A stretch of DNA of 64,000 nucleotides from Spinacia oleracea (Eukaryota > Streptophyta > Magnoliopsida > Caryophyllales > Amaranthaceae). Where the stretch lies: NCBI RefSeq assembly GCF_020520425.1, contig NC_079488.1, forward strand, positions 31,983,247 to 32,047,246. Direction: 5' to 3'. The translations under genes were made by a program, and so were the position numbers. The stretch's first letter is position 1. The number at the start of each line of letters is the position of its first letter. Shown here in pieces: positions 12,017-23,266 of this stretch. The notes beneath the pieces were generated by a model. The model did not search any database, was not told where the DNA came from, and was given only the letters and a program-made list of their open reading frames with translations.

Positions 12017-12794
12017 GTACATTCCCAGAACTAAATGATTCAGTTCCCTTCTATCGTAGTTTCATGTACCTTACACTGCTTTTCTGCCTGTCAAAAGAGG
12101 GAAACATGTATCGAAACCATCTGTTTCAATTCTTTCTGAAATTTCCCTTAGATGTTCTAGAGAGTTTGGATTTGTGGAAAGAACATGAATCAGACTGACA
12201 TGAACGACATGAATCAGCTTTTGTTGGGATAGGGTTTCATGAGAGAACTGAAGCTTATGACTTCCAAGCTGCTCTGCATGACCATATGAAGTATCTCTTT
12301 GTTTATCTTTTCTGCAATTATAATTTCTTTTTGTGTTAGATGCAACAAGTAAACATATAAAAAGTAGTTTTCTGTGTTAGATGCATGTTGTCTTCAAACA
12401 ATTACCTGAAAGAACTGAGGCATGCATTGAATAACTAACTGTCTGTTTGATATCCAAATTTCCAATTTAGATATCTTGATAACAAGAAAACTGCTGAAGA
12501 AACGGAGCAGCAATTCTAGAATTCTTCAGCCATTGATTACAGTTTGAAAGATGGAGAGACCCTTGTTCTTCAGTTAAAAAGTAAGCTCGTTATTTGTCTG
12601 TTTCCTCACTGATTAAATAAATAATTTGCTACTCGAATGAATGATAATCTGTTTATGCTCAACATTTTATTGTTAGAAACCTAGTGGCAATATAAAGCTG
12701 AAATCCTTTGATGAGGGTGTGAACAACCTATGAATAACAGATAAAAGTAAAGCTAAAGCTCCCTTGTTTTCTATCAGAGCACCTCCTCCTCCAC

Positions 12795-13606
12795 CAGGGG
12801 CGGACCTACATGGACCTTGAGGGGACCAAAGGGACTCCCATTTTCTGAAAAAATAAACCAGGAATCTATATATTCTTGCTTAATGTCCGCTCAAAATAAT
12901 AATAAATTGGTGTATCTTAGTGGTTAATCTACTTGCTGTAACTCTATCCTTTGAACGCAGAAGTCTTGTGTTCGAGTCCCGACCCTACACTCTTCAAAGC
13001 TATTACACTCTTTCCCTTACCCGTGACCATTCATCTTCATGGTTTCTTACTTTCTAAAATGTTTTTGGCTTTATTTTTTACTTTTACCATTTTCTGATGT
13101 TTTCATGATTTATTTCTTGCTCTTCTCTTGTTTTTTTTTCTTCTGATTTTAGTACCGTATTTATATTTTATAATTGCTTAATTTCATTGCATTTTTTAGG
13201 GGTCTAATTATATAATAACAATATGCCCCACAAGTATTGAAAAAGATGCAACTTTTTTTTATACAATAGTGTAGTTTTGTCATTCTTTTTGTTAGTAATT
13301 TGTAATGAATCAGATTTCTTATAACATGTAAAAACTCATCGTATACACTCGTAATAATTTTTTTCTTGAGATGAATCGCTGTAAATTATTGTTTGGACTG
13401 ATATATTGATTTCTATTGCTCTTAAGACTACACACAAATTCCTAAATCTTCACTGCATAATTTTGTTATGGATATTAAGAAAATTTATTACCTAACGTTC
13501 CCTAATTCCCCTTAACAAAAGGGGTAAAATAGAAGGATAAGCAATTTTGTTTTTTAAAAAAGTAAAAAGTTGGACCCCCATTTCTATATTACTGAGTCCA
13601 CCACAG
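12795..13606 (+). mobile_element. Non-autonomous hAT element (812 bp)
   Basis: It begins CAGGGGCGGACC and ends GAGTCCACCACAG, an imperfect terminal inverted repeat of the hAT type, and is flanked by a perfect 8-bp duplication TCCTCCAC (12787-12794 and 13607-13614), as expected for hAT insertion. It has no transposase. A tRNA-like block lies 114 bp from the left end. A relative lies inverted at about 39960-40842. Confidence 0.9.
12909..12990 (+). other. tRNA-like sequence inside the hAT element
   Basis: It starts GGTGTATCTTAGTGGTTAA, resembling an A box, and has TGTGTTCGAGTCCCG, a good B box, spaced as in a tRNA gene. The acceptor stem is imperfect (GGTGT against the CCCTACAC end). The same block sits at a similar distance from the end of the related element at 40632-40709. 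Probably not a working tRNA gene. Confidence 0.5.
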
Positions 13607-13816
13607 TCCTCCACCACCAACCCTCTCACCAACTTCTTCTCCTAAAACTCCTAGATCCCCAAGTTCTAATCCTAATAAAATATTCGAAGAGGAGAAAGAA
13701 GATCCCAGTAAAGAGTAGGTTCAACCTGATTTTAATTTTAAGGAAAATCAAAGTTCAGAAGATACAACAGATGAGGACTTTAGGGATTTTCAAGCAGCTG
13801 GATGGTTTTTTAACTT

Positions 13817-14068
13817 GTATAAATAAACTTCTGTTCATAAATGAAATTTCTTTCGGACAAGGCTGGTGTACATTGTGCATGATCAAGTCTATGCTATGCG
13901 AATTTTTAAGGCATGGCAACGTTCAGAAGGTGAGGAAAGGAGAAAAGATTGATATTTACACAGATGTGTGGTGATGGTGAGTAGTTAAATTGTTAACTTT
14001 TGGCTTAACCCAACTTTTTCGCTCGTTTATGTGATTGATAGTTGATAGACGACATACAACGGGAAACA
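13817..14068 (+). other. No gene identified; short exon-like stretch
   Basis: One frame at about 13860-13955 reads LVYIVHDQVYAMRIFKAW and on through a charged stretch, which looks coding but which I do not recognise. It may be a further captured exon. The rest is AT-rich. Confidence 0.3.
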
Positions 14069-14073
14069 GGTAC

Positions 14074-16451
14074 TGTAATACCCATATTTTTAGGGATTTT
14101 ATTAATCATTTTATGCATTTTTTTTAATATATATTTGATATTAAATTATTTTGGAGGGAAAAATATTCAAATATTTTGGAGGGAAAATATTCAAATGTAA
14201 ACATTATTTTCAAAACTGAATTAAATTATATTTTTCATATTTTATTAATTCCTAATTCTATTAGGAATCAATTTTGGAGAAAAAGAGTTTTAATCAACTT
14301 AAAATTATTTTATAAATCCAAAAATTACGTTTAGTATTTTATAAAATCAGTTTTATATTATATGATATTTATGAGAATATATTTCGGAATTTGTTTTGGA
14401 AAAATAAGATAATTCTATTTAAAATTGGATTTAAAGAGTTTTACCAATTCAAAATTCCCTAAAAATCCGAATTCTTTGAGATAAATTCTGAAAATTTCAG
14501 GATAAATCTTAATTAATTATTCAAGCCTCTGTTTAAAATTTCGTGATTTTATCTTTTATATTTCTATTTTAAACGATTTTACTCTAAATCGAATATCACC
14601 AAAATCATGACTAGATTCAGAATCCTATCACAACTTGAACACCAACCACGGCCATACCCCTTAGGGTTCCATTATAACCCTAACCCTAATCCTACACCTA
14701 TAAATACCCCCTACTTCATTCATAATTCCTCACACCAAAAGTTGAGAGTTTTCCCAAGCCCGCTCTTAAACTTCTTCTCCCTCTTTGGCTCTAAACCTTC
14801 TTACCTAAAACCCTTACACAACCACCACGACACCCCCGCCGTGCACTCCTTGCCGCCGACGTCTACCTTTTGGTGTCGTGACTTCCACACCCCAATTGTT
14901 TTCAAAGCCTTCTCTTTTACGGTCAGTTTTTACTATTTAAAGTCTTCTAAATTAATGCCGTAATTTTTAAAAAGTTTATTTTTAAAACCATAGTTCTAAA
15001 TTTTGATTTATAATACTATTATTATGCATTCATAACTCATGAATTAAATTTATGTCCATTAGATTTATTTTTATTAATTTAATTGTTTAATCATGAATTA
15101 ATTAGGGTTTTATTTATTAATTGTTAGGAACTCGTGAGTGATCCGTAGTATGATCAAATTTATCTTTGTGTGAGGTATTATTTAATCAAGGTACGTGTGT
15201 GTGGCTAGATTGTTATAGATTGAAATCTATGTATGGTTTGATTATTAACTTTAAATTGAAAATTGTGAATTAGTGATTTTGAATTGTTTCTTGATTTGTG
15301 AAAATTGTTTGAGGATTTTTGAAAGGTTAAATATTTTTCTTGATTTTAATATGATGATGGATTTGTTCAAGTTGTGTTTGAAATAGTTTGTTTGGTTTTG
15401 ATGAGTTATAAATCTTTATTTCAAAATACGTTGTTTTCTTTAAAAATACGTTTGATTAAATAAAAGAAGGATTGTTGGTTTATCATATGGTTGGAACTGG
15501 ATGGTCTTTCATGACATTATTATACTTTTATAAAGTCTCAAGGTGGAATGGATTTCATGGAACTTTTATGTTCATACGCATCACTTGTTGTGTAAGTCGA
15601 GGGTCACTTGTTGACTATTATTTGGTTAGTACCCCAATGTATAGATTTGTGATGGAATACTAGCATGGGGGTGTGCACATTTAGGAAGGAAGGGGAGATA
15701 AGAAGAGGTGTTTTGATTTCCATATTCTAATTGGAATCTATTTTTTTGGAAAGTTTCTCCTTTTGGAATATTGTTATATTTGGAAAGTTTATATATTTGG
15801 AATATTTCTTTTCATGGAAAGTTTCTACTTTTGGAAAGTTTCTATTTTGGGAATCTTAAATCTTGAAATGTTTATACTTTTGAAAAGTTACTATTTATGG
15901 AAAGTTACTATTTATGGAAAGTTACTATTTATGGAAAGTTTCTAATTTTGGAAAATGAATATTCTATGATTTCAATTAAGCAAGTTTGAATTAAATGGTT
16001 TGTGAAAGTATGTTCAAATATATATAAATGTTTTACATGTCTTGCATATATTCGTACTTAGCTTTTGCTAACCCGTATTTCCTATTTGTTTTGGCTTGGC
16101 CCTGTTCACCTTTTGGTGAGCAGTTTTCAGGAACTTGATGTGATGATGTGACATGCTTGCATACGGGATTAATGGAGAGTTCACTAGTTAGGATTTATTT
16201 TTCTAAGTTGGTTTCATTTGTGAGTTCAGATTTTAGTATTTTAATTTCAAGGGTTTATTCAATATACACTATTACTATTTCGATTATCATTATTCAATAA
16301 AAAAAAAAAGTATTGAGTTATTCCGCTGCATTAGTTGAGTTAATTAGCCTTTAACGTAATCACGTGGCAGTAATACTCCTAAGTTTCTCTCCATGTTAGT
16401 TTGTTCAAATAAATGTTGGTTTTAAAAAGAGAGAAATTTGGGGGTGTTACA
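14074..16451 (+). repeat. Solo LTR (2378 bp)
   Basis: It begins TGTAATACCCATA and ends GGGGGTGTTACA, so the ends are TG...CA with a short inverted repeat, flanked by the 5-bp duplication GGTAC (14069-14073 and 16452-16456). No internal protein region is present. A TATA box CCTATAAATACC lies at about 14697-14708, just after an AACCCTAACCCTAA telo-box-like motif. The length and ends fit a long LTR, perhaps Ty3/gypsy; orientation follows the TATA box. This looks like the product of recombination between two LTRs. Confidence 0.85.
15737..15950 (+). repeat. Tandem GGAAAGTT-type repeats within the solo LTR
   Basis: About 12 imperfect repeats of a 16-17 bp unit such as GGAAAGTTACTATTTAT, the last three nearly exact. 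Confidence 0.8.
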
Positions 16452-16456
16452 GGTAC

Positions 16457-17168
16457 AAGATAAAACTATGGATGATAGGAAGACAGAACAAGTTGGGTTA
16501 ATACATTCTTTGTAATTATTTTTGTGGAGATGGGGGCGGGGGGGTTAGGGGTGACTTTTATATATACTCTTATTCAGAGTTGGGTCTAATCTACTCAGCG
16601 CATTCTGTCCTGCTCATATCACTTAGTTTTTGGTTGTGTCAGCTGTTCTTAGTTGTTCTTTCAAAGTACTAGCAACACTGGTGCCACAGTTCTATTCTCC
16701 GAAGTATGCTGATGTTTTTGTGTTCTGGCTTGCATGAAGTTTGCTGGTCCGTGGCAGTGCAACAAGTTAGCTCAGGGTTGCTGGGTAGTCTGTTGTCTGT
16801 TGCTGGTTGTGTTTGTTGCTCCGTGAAGTTTTAACCAAAGTGGTCAGGTTGACTTGGTGTGGTGTTGTTTGCTATAAAAACATAGTCCCAATGAGTTTGC
16901 ATAATAGCCCAAGAATTTTTGTAATTGATTTCTTATTTATATACCTCATGTGTTTGCATATTTGTAATTTTTTATCATTTCATATCCTCAGTTGTCGGAA
17001 AAGGAGGTGTTGCAACGTGATATATCAGCTCCCTTACAAAACAAATGTTATTAGTAATCCTTAAACAATAGGTTTGTTCCTAAAAATACATGATTATAAT
17101 ACTAATTAAACATTCTTGATATATTTTAATAAAAATAACTACGCCATACGTTTTTCCCTACCTTGGGG
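16457..17168 (+). other. No gene identified
   Basis: AT-rich. An exon-like stretch after an AG at about 16992 reads LSEKEVLQRDISAPLQNK, not recognised. This is the 3' subterminal region of the proposed Helitron C. Confidence 0.35.
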
Positions 17169-17202
17169 GACGGCGCGCGATAGCGCGTCGGCCAACAACT
17201 AG
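17169..17202 (+). repeat. Helitron C 3' terminus: hairpin plus CTAG
   Basis: Ten-base arms GACGGCGCGC (17169-17178) and GCGCGTCGGC (17183-17192) pair at 8 of 10 positions around a GATA loop. Six bases later comes CTAG (17199-17202), then T. This is the canonical Helitron 3' end; insertion is between A and T. Confidence 0.8.
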
Positions 17203-18419
17203 TCAATGAAAAAGGGTAAAAAAGAAATACTCTAACTTTGCAAGTAGTAGAAATGACGTGTGATCCCACTACAAAGAAATAATCTAATTAATTTTGATTA
17301 AGCTTCCCCTGTAAGCTTCACTTCATCGGGTTTTTCTTTTTTTTTTGGGCGATTGAACTTCATCGTTTTTCACGAACTATATTGTGGTTCATCTTCTTTG
17401 ATAAAATCCTGAACATGCATCTGCAACAATCTTTGACTCTTCGTTAATTAGGTATACATCTTAATCTCTTATCCATTATATTATGAGCTTGTAATATTTA
17501 TGAGTTTATCTTCTTATTCCTTATTAGATCTAGTATAGTACCCGACTTAAAGTCATCTTGATTGTTCAAAACCTGTGATTGAACTCTTGATTGTTTGTTT
17601 TATTTCAATCCTATTCTATTTTTTGGATCTACGATTTTTTTGGTTTTCATTATTAGTGAAAAATGCACTTAACTTTTTTTTTTCCCTGTTTTGAGGGGGT
17701 GTTTATTTTGAATGTGTGATTAAGTCAGCCCAATCATAAGATGTAAAATTTGGGTTTGAAAAGTTTTGGATAAATTAATGCTAAAATGGAGTATATGATT
17801 TTCCATTAAATTATCTTGATTGCAGAATTAGTCACCGGATTAGTGATTGAGGAGTTGAGAAGAGCCAAGGGCCTTACTGCAATTGCCTCAGATTCGATAA
17901 TAGCAATATAATCTGATCAGACCTCTTCTGACCACGAAAGAGGTACACGGAGCAGAGGTTATAAGTCCAGAATCTACAAATAAATAGCTAAGTTGGAAAT
18001 ATTCCAGGTATATTAGTACAACAGACTCTCTTTCTATTGCAATTAATTGAATGTTTAGCGAATGTTTTATAGTGTATATGGTTCAGGCCATCTTGTTTTT
18101 GGTGACATAAATAATAGACTAAAAAAATGTAAATAGTTGATGGTAAAAGAAAAATAACATTGTATTTTGGGGTAGAAGACTAAAAAGCATGTAAAATAGT
18201 CAAGTTCGTCCTACTTATTTTGCACCAAACGCATCACAATAGACAAACGATTTGATACTTAGCGGTAACTGGACCGGTTCTTGCTGATAAGTGAAACTTT
18301 GGAGCCTGCATAAAAGAAAGTGAGACATAAAAATAAAGTCAAAAACACTTGGAATTTTTTTTTTAATAAAATAACAAAGAGGTTAACAACATAACTGAAT
18401 AGGCTAAAAGAATAACTCC
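17203..18419 (-). other. 3' flank of RepHel in Helitron A, non-coding
   Basis: No gene. It matches the B copy at 44110-45333 closely over its whole length, apart from poly-T length differences, so it is part of the Helitron rather than host DNA. Confidence 0.7.
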
Positions 18420-21400
18420 TCATATTGACAAGTTCTGAAAGACTTCTTTGTATACTACATTGCTCGTAGTATTATTAAGCTTATCTTCCTTGTCACAAAT
18501 TAAAATTCTCAGTCCTTTCTTGGTCGTTACTCGGGATAATGCAACATAAAGTTGACCATGACTAAAGACTGGTCTAGGAAGATATAAACCAACATGCGAG
18601 AGTGATTGGCCTTCGCTTTTGTTTATCGTCATAGAAAAACAAACCACTAATGGAAACTGCCTTCGTTGAAGCTTGATTGGAAGAATAGTAGTATCTGATG
18701 GGCTTAAGGTCATTCGAGGAATGAACACCTTATGCCCTATATTGCTACCTGAAATGATTTTAGCTTCAACAACATGGTTTCCAAGCTGAGTTATAATTAA
18801 TCTTGTACCATTGCATAAGGTTGACGACTGATCTATATTTCTGAGAAGCATCACAGGGGCCCCAACCTTCAACTTAAGTACGTGATTTGGTACGCCTGAG
18901 AACGTAAGGGTGTTTAGGAACTCAAGTGGATAAAAATCTTCAATTACCATGTTCCCATCTTCCTTAGATATGCTGTCTGGACTTAAATAAATTCTCTCTT
19001 CACCTGGTATTAAGGATAGCAAGTAGGCGTTGATAATATGTACGTCATTATGAGTTGGGGCTAGAATTGCTCTTTCTTGAAAGTAGGTTGGATCCCACAA
19101 ATTCTGTAAAATGGAAGGATAAGTACTTTCTATGATAGCTTCAACCGGATTTCTCTCTTCCTTTATAAGGTTTTCATCAGGGATTACTATAGCTTCTGTA
19201 CCATCATTCGATTCTTTTACCTTACCATCACCGATCTTTAGTATCCACTCTGAGAATTCCCTGATTTCATGACTAATCGAATCTGGACAACCTACTGTAA
19301 GCCTCATGTTTCTTGTCAGTGTAAGGACTTCACAATAATTCCACAAGTAAGATGAGTTAATCGTGGCAAAAACAATGTCCTGCCTACTTCCCCTTGGGAT
19401 CACAGGTAGAATTTGTCGAAAGTCTCCTCCAAAGACAACTACTTTGCCCCCAAATGGTTGCTCTGTTGGCCTTAGAATATCCCTTAAGCTTTTGTCCAAT
19501 GCTTCAAAGAAGAATTTATTCATCATGGGTGCTTCATCCCAGATAATAAGCTTTGTTTTTATTAAAAGGTTGGCCAAATCACTTCCTGGTTTAATGTTAC
19601 AAGTCGAGTCTTCATTTACATTCAGAGGAATTTTAAACCTTGAATGCGCAGTTCTTCCCTTAGGAAGTAAAAGTGATTCTATTCCACTTGAAGCAACGGG
19701 AAGCACGATATCTCCTTTTGACCGTATAGCTGCACATAGAGTTCTCCAAATGAAAGTTTTCCCTGTCCCACCATATCCATAAATGAAGAAAACACCGCTT
19801 TCACCTCTTGAAACAGCATCCATAACTTTATTGTAAATCTTTCTTTGTTCATCAGTAAGACTCGAAAATAGTCTATCATGCTCTACAAGTAAGGATGGTC
19901 TATCATACTGCAATTCATCTTGGATTAACTTGTTCCTCCCTTCTGATATGAGCATGTCATCTGGATAAGGTATCATGGGAAATTTTCGAAGTGTACTGCC
20001 ATTACTTTGCAAGAGTTTTTCAATGTAAGACAAAGTGAGATTTTGAATTTGGTCTTCGGATAATTCTAAGTCTGTAAAAACCCAGAAAAGTAACAATCAT
20101 TAGATTTCTTATATAGTTAATATTTGTTAAACATTAAAATGAAATACATAAAACGTCCTTGTAATGTTTACTATAATTTGATAAAAAAAATAGACGATTA
20201 CCATCTATCCCAAGTTCACGTCTCTGTTCTTCAAGAATACCCTCTGCTAATATATACCACGTCGCATTCCATACAAATTCTGGTCTTGAGAGGCTTTCTG
20301 ACAACAATAATATTGCAAAAAGGTTTCTTAAGTAGCGCGGAGTTCCCCATAAACTTGCTTCTGTGATTCCATCAATGTATTCCTTATCATCATCTAACAA
20401 TCCTCTTGCATAGCAAGCTTCTTTAAAAGAAGCGTGCAAAACACCATTGAATATTCTAATATCTTCATAACATGTTGGACCGTTAACATAATTAAGTAGG
20501 ATTCTTAAGTAGTACTTTTCACCACTACCTGGGGGGACGTGGTAGATCCTTCCAATAGAAAACCGATCCAATACTCTTTCTTGCCATATACCTTTCTCTG
20601 GCTTCCATGAAAACTGTGTTGGGAACTCCACATAAGTGAGTTTTCTAGCCTTTTCAGATGTCTTGTTACACTCCATCCAGGCTAAGAACTGAGATTTTTC
20701 AATAGAAGGCCTATTAATGACTGAATCTAGTGGATCATTGTCTTTGAATACAACACTCTGCTCATTAGGTAGATGAAAACTTAGCCTTTCTACAGGAGGA
20801 GTTCTATAATGCAGGTCAAATCCAAAAATTCTCCATACTGCTTCGCATGGTGAAATATACCTACATACAATATATTTAAATTTATACATTCTCAACCTGA
20901 TGAAAAGTTAGCTCAATGTATTGTCCTCCAAACTTTTAGATAAGTACATGGTTAAATATACCTGCAGTCATAGTATGCTTTAATTTCATCAACATTATCA
21001 CAACTATCTTCAGTTCCTTGAGAAATGGCAGCAGTGATTCGATCATTTCCCTTATTTATATATTTAAATAAGTATTTGATCGACTTATGTTGATTACACC
21101 ATTCAACATTAATATGAGCACCATACTTAAGGAGAAGTGTTTTGTTATATGGAACAACAAACCTGTTGTCTAGTTTCACTCCGTTTTTTTCAACAAATCT
21201 ACCATTATCTTGTCTTCTATAATGTGGAAATCCATCTTCATCCACACTTGTCTCTTCCTGGAAATCCTTAGGGAAATGTTTCGAGCACTTTCCTTGTTTC
21301 ATGCATGGAGAACTTGTATTCATTGCACCGCAAGGACCATGCATCATGCTATCTCCCACCAATTTATACAATTCGGGATCTGTATCCGGATCTGGAATCT

Positions 21401-21886
21401 CAGCACATATAACTTTATCAATGTCTTGAGCATTAGTAATCTTGTCTTCTGGGTGCAAAAATAGAAGGATATGGGCATGAGGCAATCCACGCTTTTGAAA
21501 CTCCACTGTATAGACCACTGAAATCAATAGTGTTAGACAATGTAATGAGTATATTAACATACGTTTGACATTTATAACACTGGCTATTTTTTTTATCTAT
21601 CTATATATTATTTTTCAAGTGTGTTAGAAATTAATAATATTAGTCTACTTAAATCCACGCACTTGTTCAAATATCTTTTTTTTCATTTGTATAAGCTAGC
21701 ATGTCTCAATCAAATGGTCATAGTAGTCTGACTTAAATTCCAACTTGGTCATAAATGGATTGCTATAGGGAAATATACAGAGTACTAATTCATAGTCACT
21801 GTTTTGCTGTTATAAATAAATTAAAAAAATAACAAACTCAGGGTCTAAATGTTGGACATACCAACTTTCAATCAGAACTTGTTGTA

Positions 21887-22157
21887 GTAGACTTAGTCCG
21901 TGCTTGCTTTGGAATATAGTAGACTTAACGCAATATAGAAAATTCTATATTAATTTTATATATTAGGAAAACTATATTAAATAGTAGACTAAACTTGTAC
22001 AAAAAATTCTATATCAATTAACAATTATATGTTCACCAATAATACCCGTGCTTGCAATAAAAGTAATAAGGTAATCTACACATATAGATTAATGTAGGTA
22101 TATATTAAAGAAGTCAATAAGAATGTAAGTTATTCTTATTCCGTATTTTGAACTATA
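21887..22157. repeat. Dispersed ~275-bp repeat, copy 1 (in RepHel intron)
   Basis: Closely related to 25033-25310 in the same direction; both share TAGTAGACTTAGTCC near one end and GTATTTTGAACTATAAG at the other. This copy lies in the 723-nt intron 22240-21518. On the minus strand a TCTATAACTAAAACACAGG motif precedes it near 22219, recalling a Helitron 5' end, so it may be part of a small non-autonomous element. Confidence 0.7.
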
Positions 22158-23190
22158 AGATCTTATTATTATATAGAAGAGTATATTGTATTTTGACTAT
22201 GCGCCCTGTGTTTTAGTTATAGATTTGTTAAGAAACTTACAAGCTTTAACTCTGAAGGGGAAAATTTGTCCAGTCTTGAGATCCTTGATTAGCCTATCAA
22301 GTTTCATTTTAAAAACCCTACAAAGAATGTCCGGTCTATCCTCTGATCTGAGCCCTCTTTTTTGAACAAATCGGGTTATTTCGGGCCACTTTGGATTGCA
22401 AGTGTATGTGATAAATAAATCTGGATATCCATACCACTTACAAAGAGCCATGGAATCTTGATAATTTTGCATCATATATCTCGCACCACCTGTAAATGAT
22501 GAAGGTAAAATTATCCGTTTTCCGGTCGATGCAGGATCGGTGTCTCCTCTTAACACAGCATCTGTAAGATTCTTATACAATTTCGCTCTTAGTTGCTTCT
22601 GATGTGTTCGTACAAAATTTAGTCTTTCAGTCTCAATCATTGTATAAGCATCTACCAGAAATTGTTGAAATAATTTTCTTGACAACAACAATGTTGCAGC
22701 TTCATTGACTCTATCTTGAATCCTGTATGCAAAAAACTCTCTCATACTCAATTTTTTTCTCTTCCTCGTCCCGTCAGTGCCTCTAAATGGAATATCAACC
22801 CTATAACCATCCTCACCGTATGGAAATAGTAACGGGTATTGCATTGCCAGGTAAGAAGGATGAAGCTCGTTAATACGTTGTAGTAAACCTGATTGCTTTT
22901 CAACAATAATATCCCTATCTGATGTGCTTCCAATATCACCTACAATAAGTGTTACTACTTTAGATGCACTTGGGAGGTTATATGTCCTCCCATCAGTTTC
23001 CCTTCTTCCAATGAGTTTAAGTTTGACATTTTGAGAATTATTATGACTAAAACGATCCCTTGCCATTCTAAAAGCTTTAGCAATAGGGTTGTGTTGGTCG
23101 AGCATTGCAGTGAGATCATTAATAATTGCATCATCAATGCCGTCATAATTTCTTGATTGGCCATGCAAAAAGAACAGACAGATTGTTAGA

Positions 23191-23191
23191 A

Positions 23192-23264
<73 letters not shown>
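23191..23264. repeat. (TA)n(TG)n microsatellite
   Basis: About 10 TA units followed by about 26 TG units, inside the RepHel intron 23300-23152. Confidence 0.95.

Positions 23265-23266
<2 letters not shown>

Larger units (their letters stand above)
12226..13816 (+). pseudogene. NECAP-like (adaptin-ear-binding) gene fragment, interrupted by a hAT MITE
   Basis: NECAP proteins bind clathrin adaptors during vesicle formation. Pieces seen are GIGFHERTEAYDFQAALHDH (12226-12290), YLDNKKTAEETEQQF then a TAG, then NSSAIDYSLKDGETLVLQLK (12471-12580), PSGNIKLKSFDEG (from about 12677), a proline-rich run split by the MITE, and the typical C-terminal DEDFRDFQAAG near 13770-13803. The first half (PH-like fold start) is missing. 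The internal TAG and the MITE make it non-functional. The split tail is continuous once one copy of the 8-bp duplication is set aside, so the MITE came after capture or was captured with it. Confidence 0.75.
5994..17202 (+). mobile_element. Probable gene-capturing Helitron (C), 5' end not seen
   Basis: Five fragments of unrelated host genes, all in + sense with introns retained, lie side by side: NPF transporter, MADS-box, UDP-arabinose 4-epimerase, GH5 glucanase and NECAP-like. The segment ends in a GC-rich hairpin, then CTAG, then T, which is the Helitron 3' signature. The Helitron B copy has an uninterrupted A|T at exactly this junction (44109/44110). Copia element 1, a hAT MITE and a solo LTR are later insertions. 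The 5' TC end is not identified and may lie left of the window. The fragments could instead have been joined by repair of breaks; the 3' end structure favours a Helitron. Confidence 0.65.

Noticed and set aside
19363-19782. A 139-codon + strand frame, also at 56709-57128
   Set aside because: It is the antisense shadow of the PIF1 helicase and shared only because both Helitron copies are related.
18000-20100. PIF1 helicase as a host nuclear or mitochondrial gene
   Set aside because: It is joined by splice sites to a Helitron Rep domain with an HUH motif and lies beside an RPA-like gene, so it is a transposon protein.
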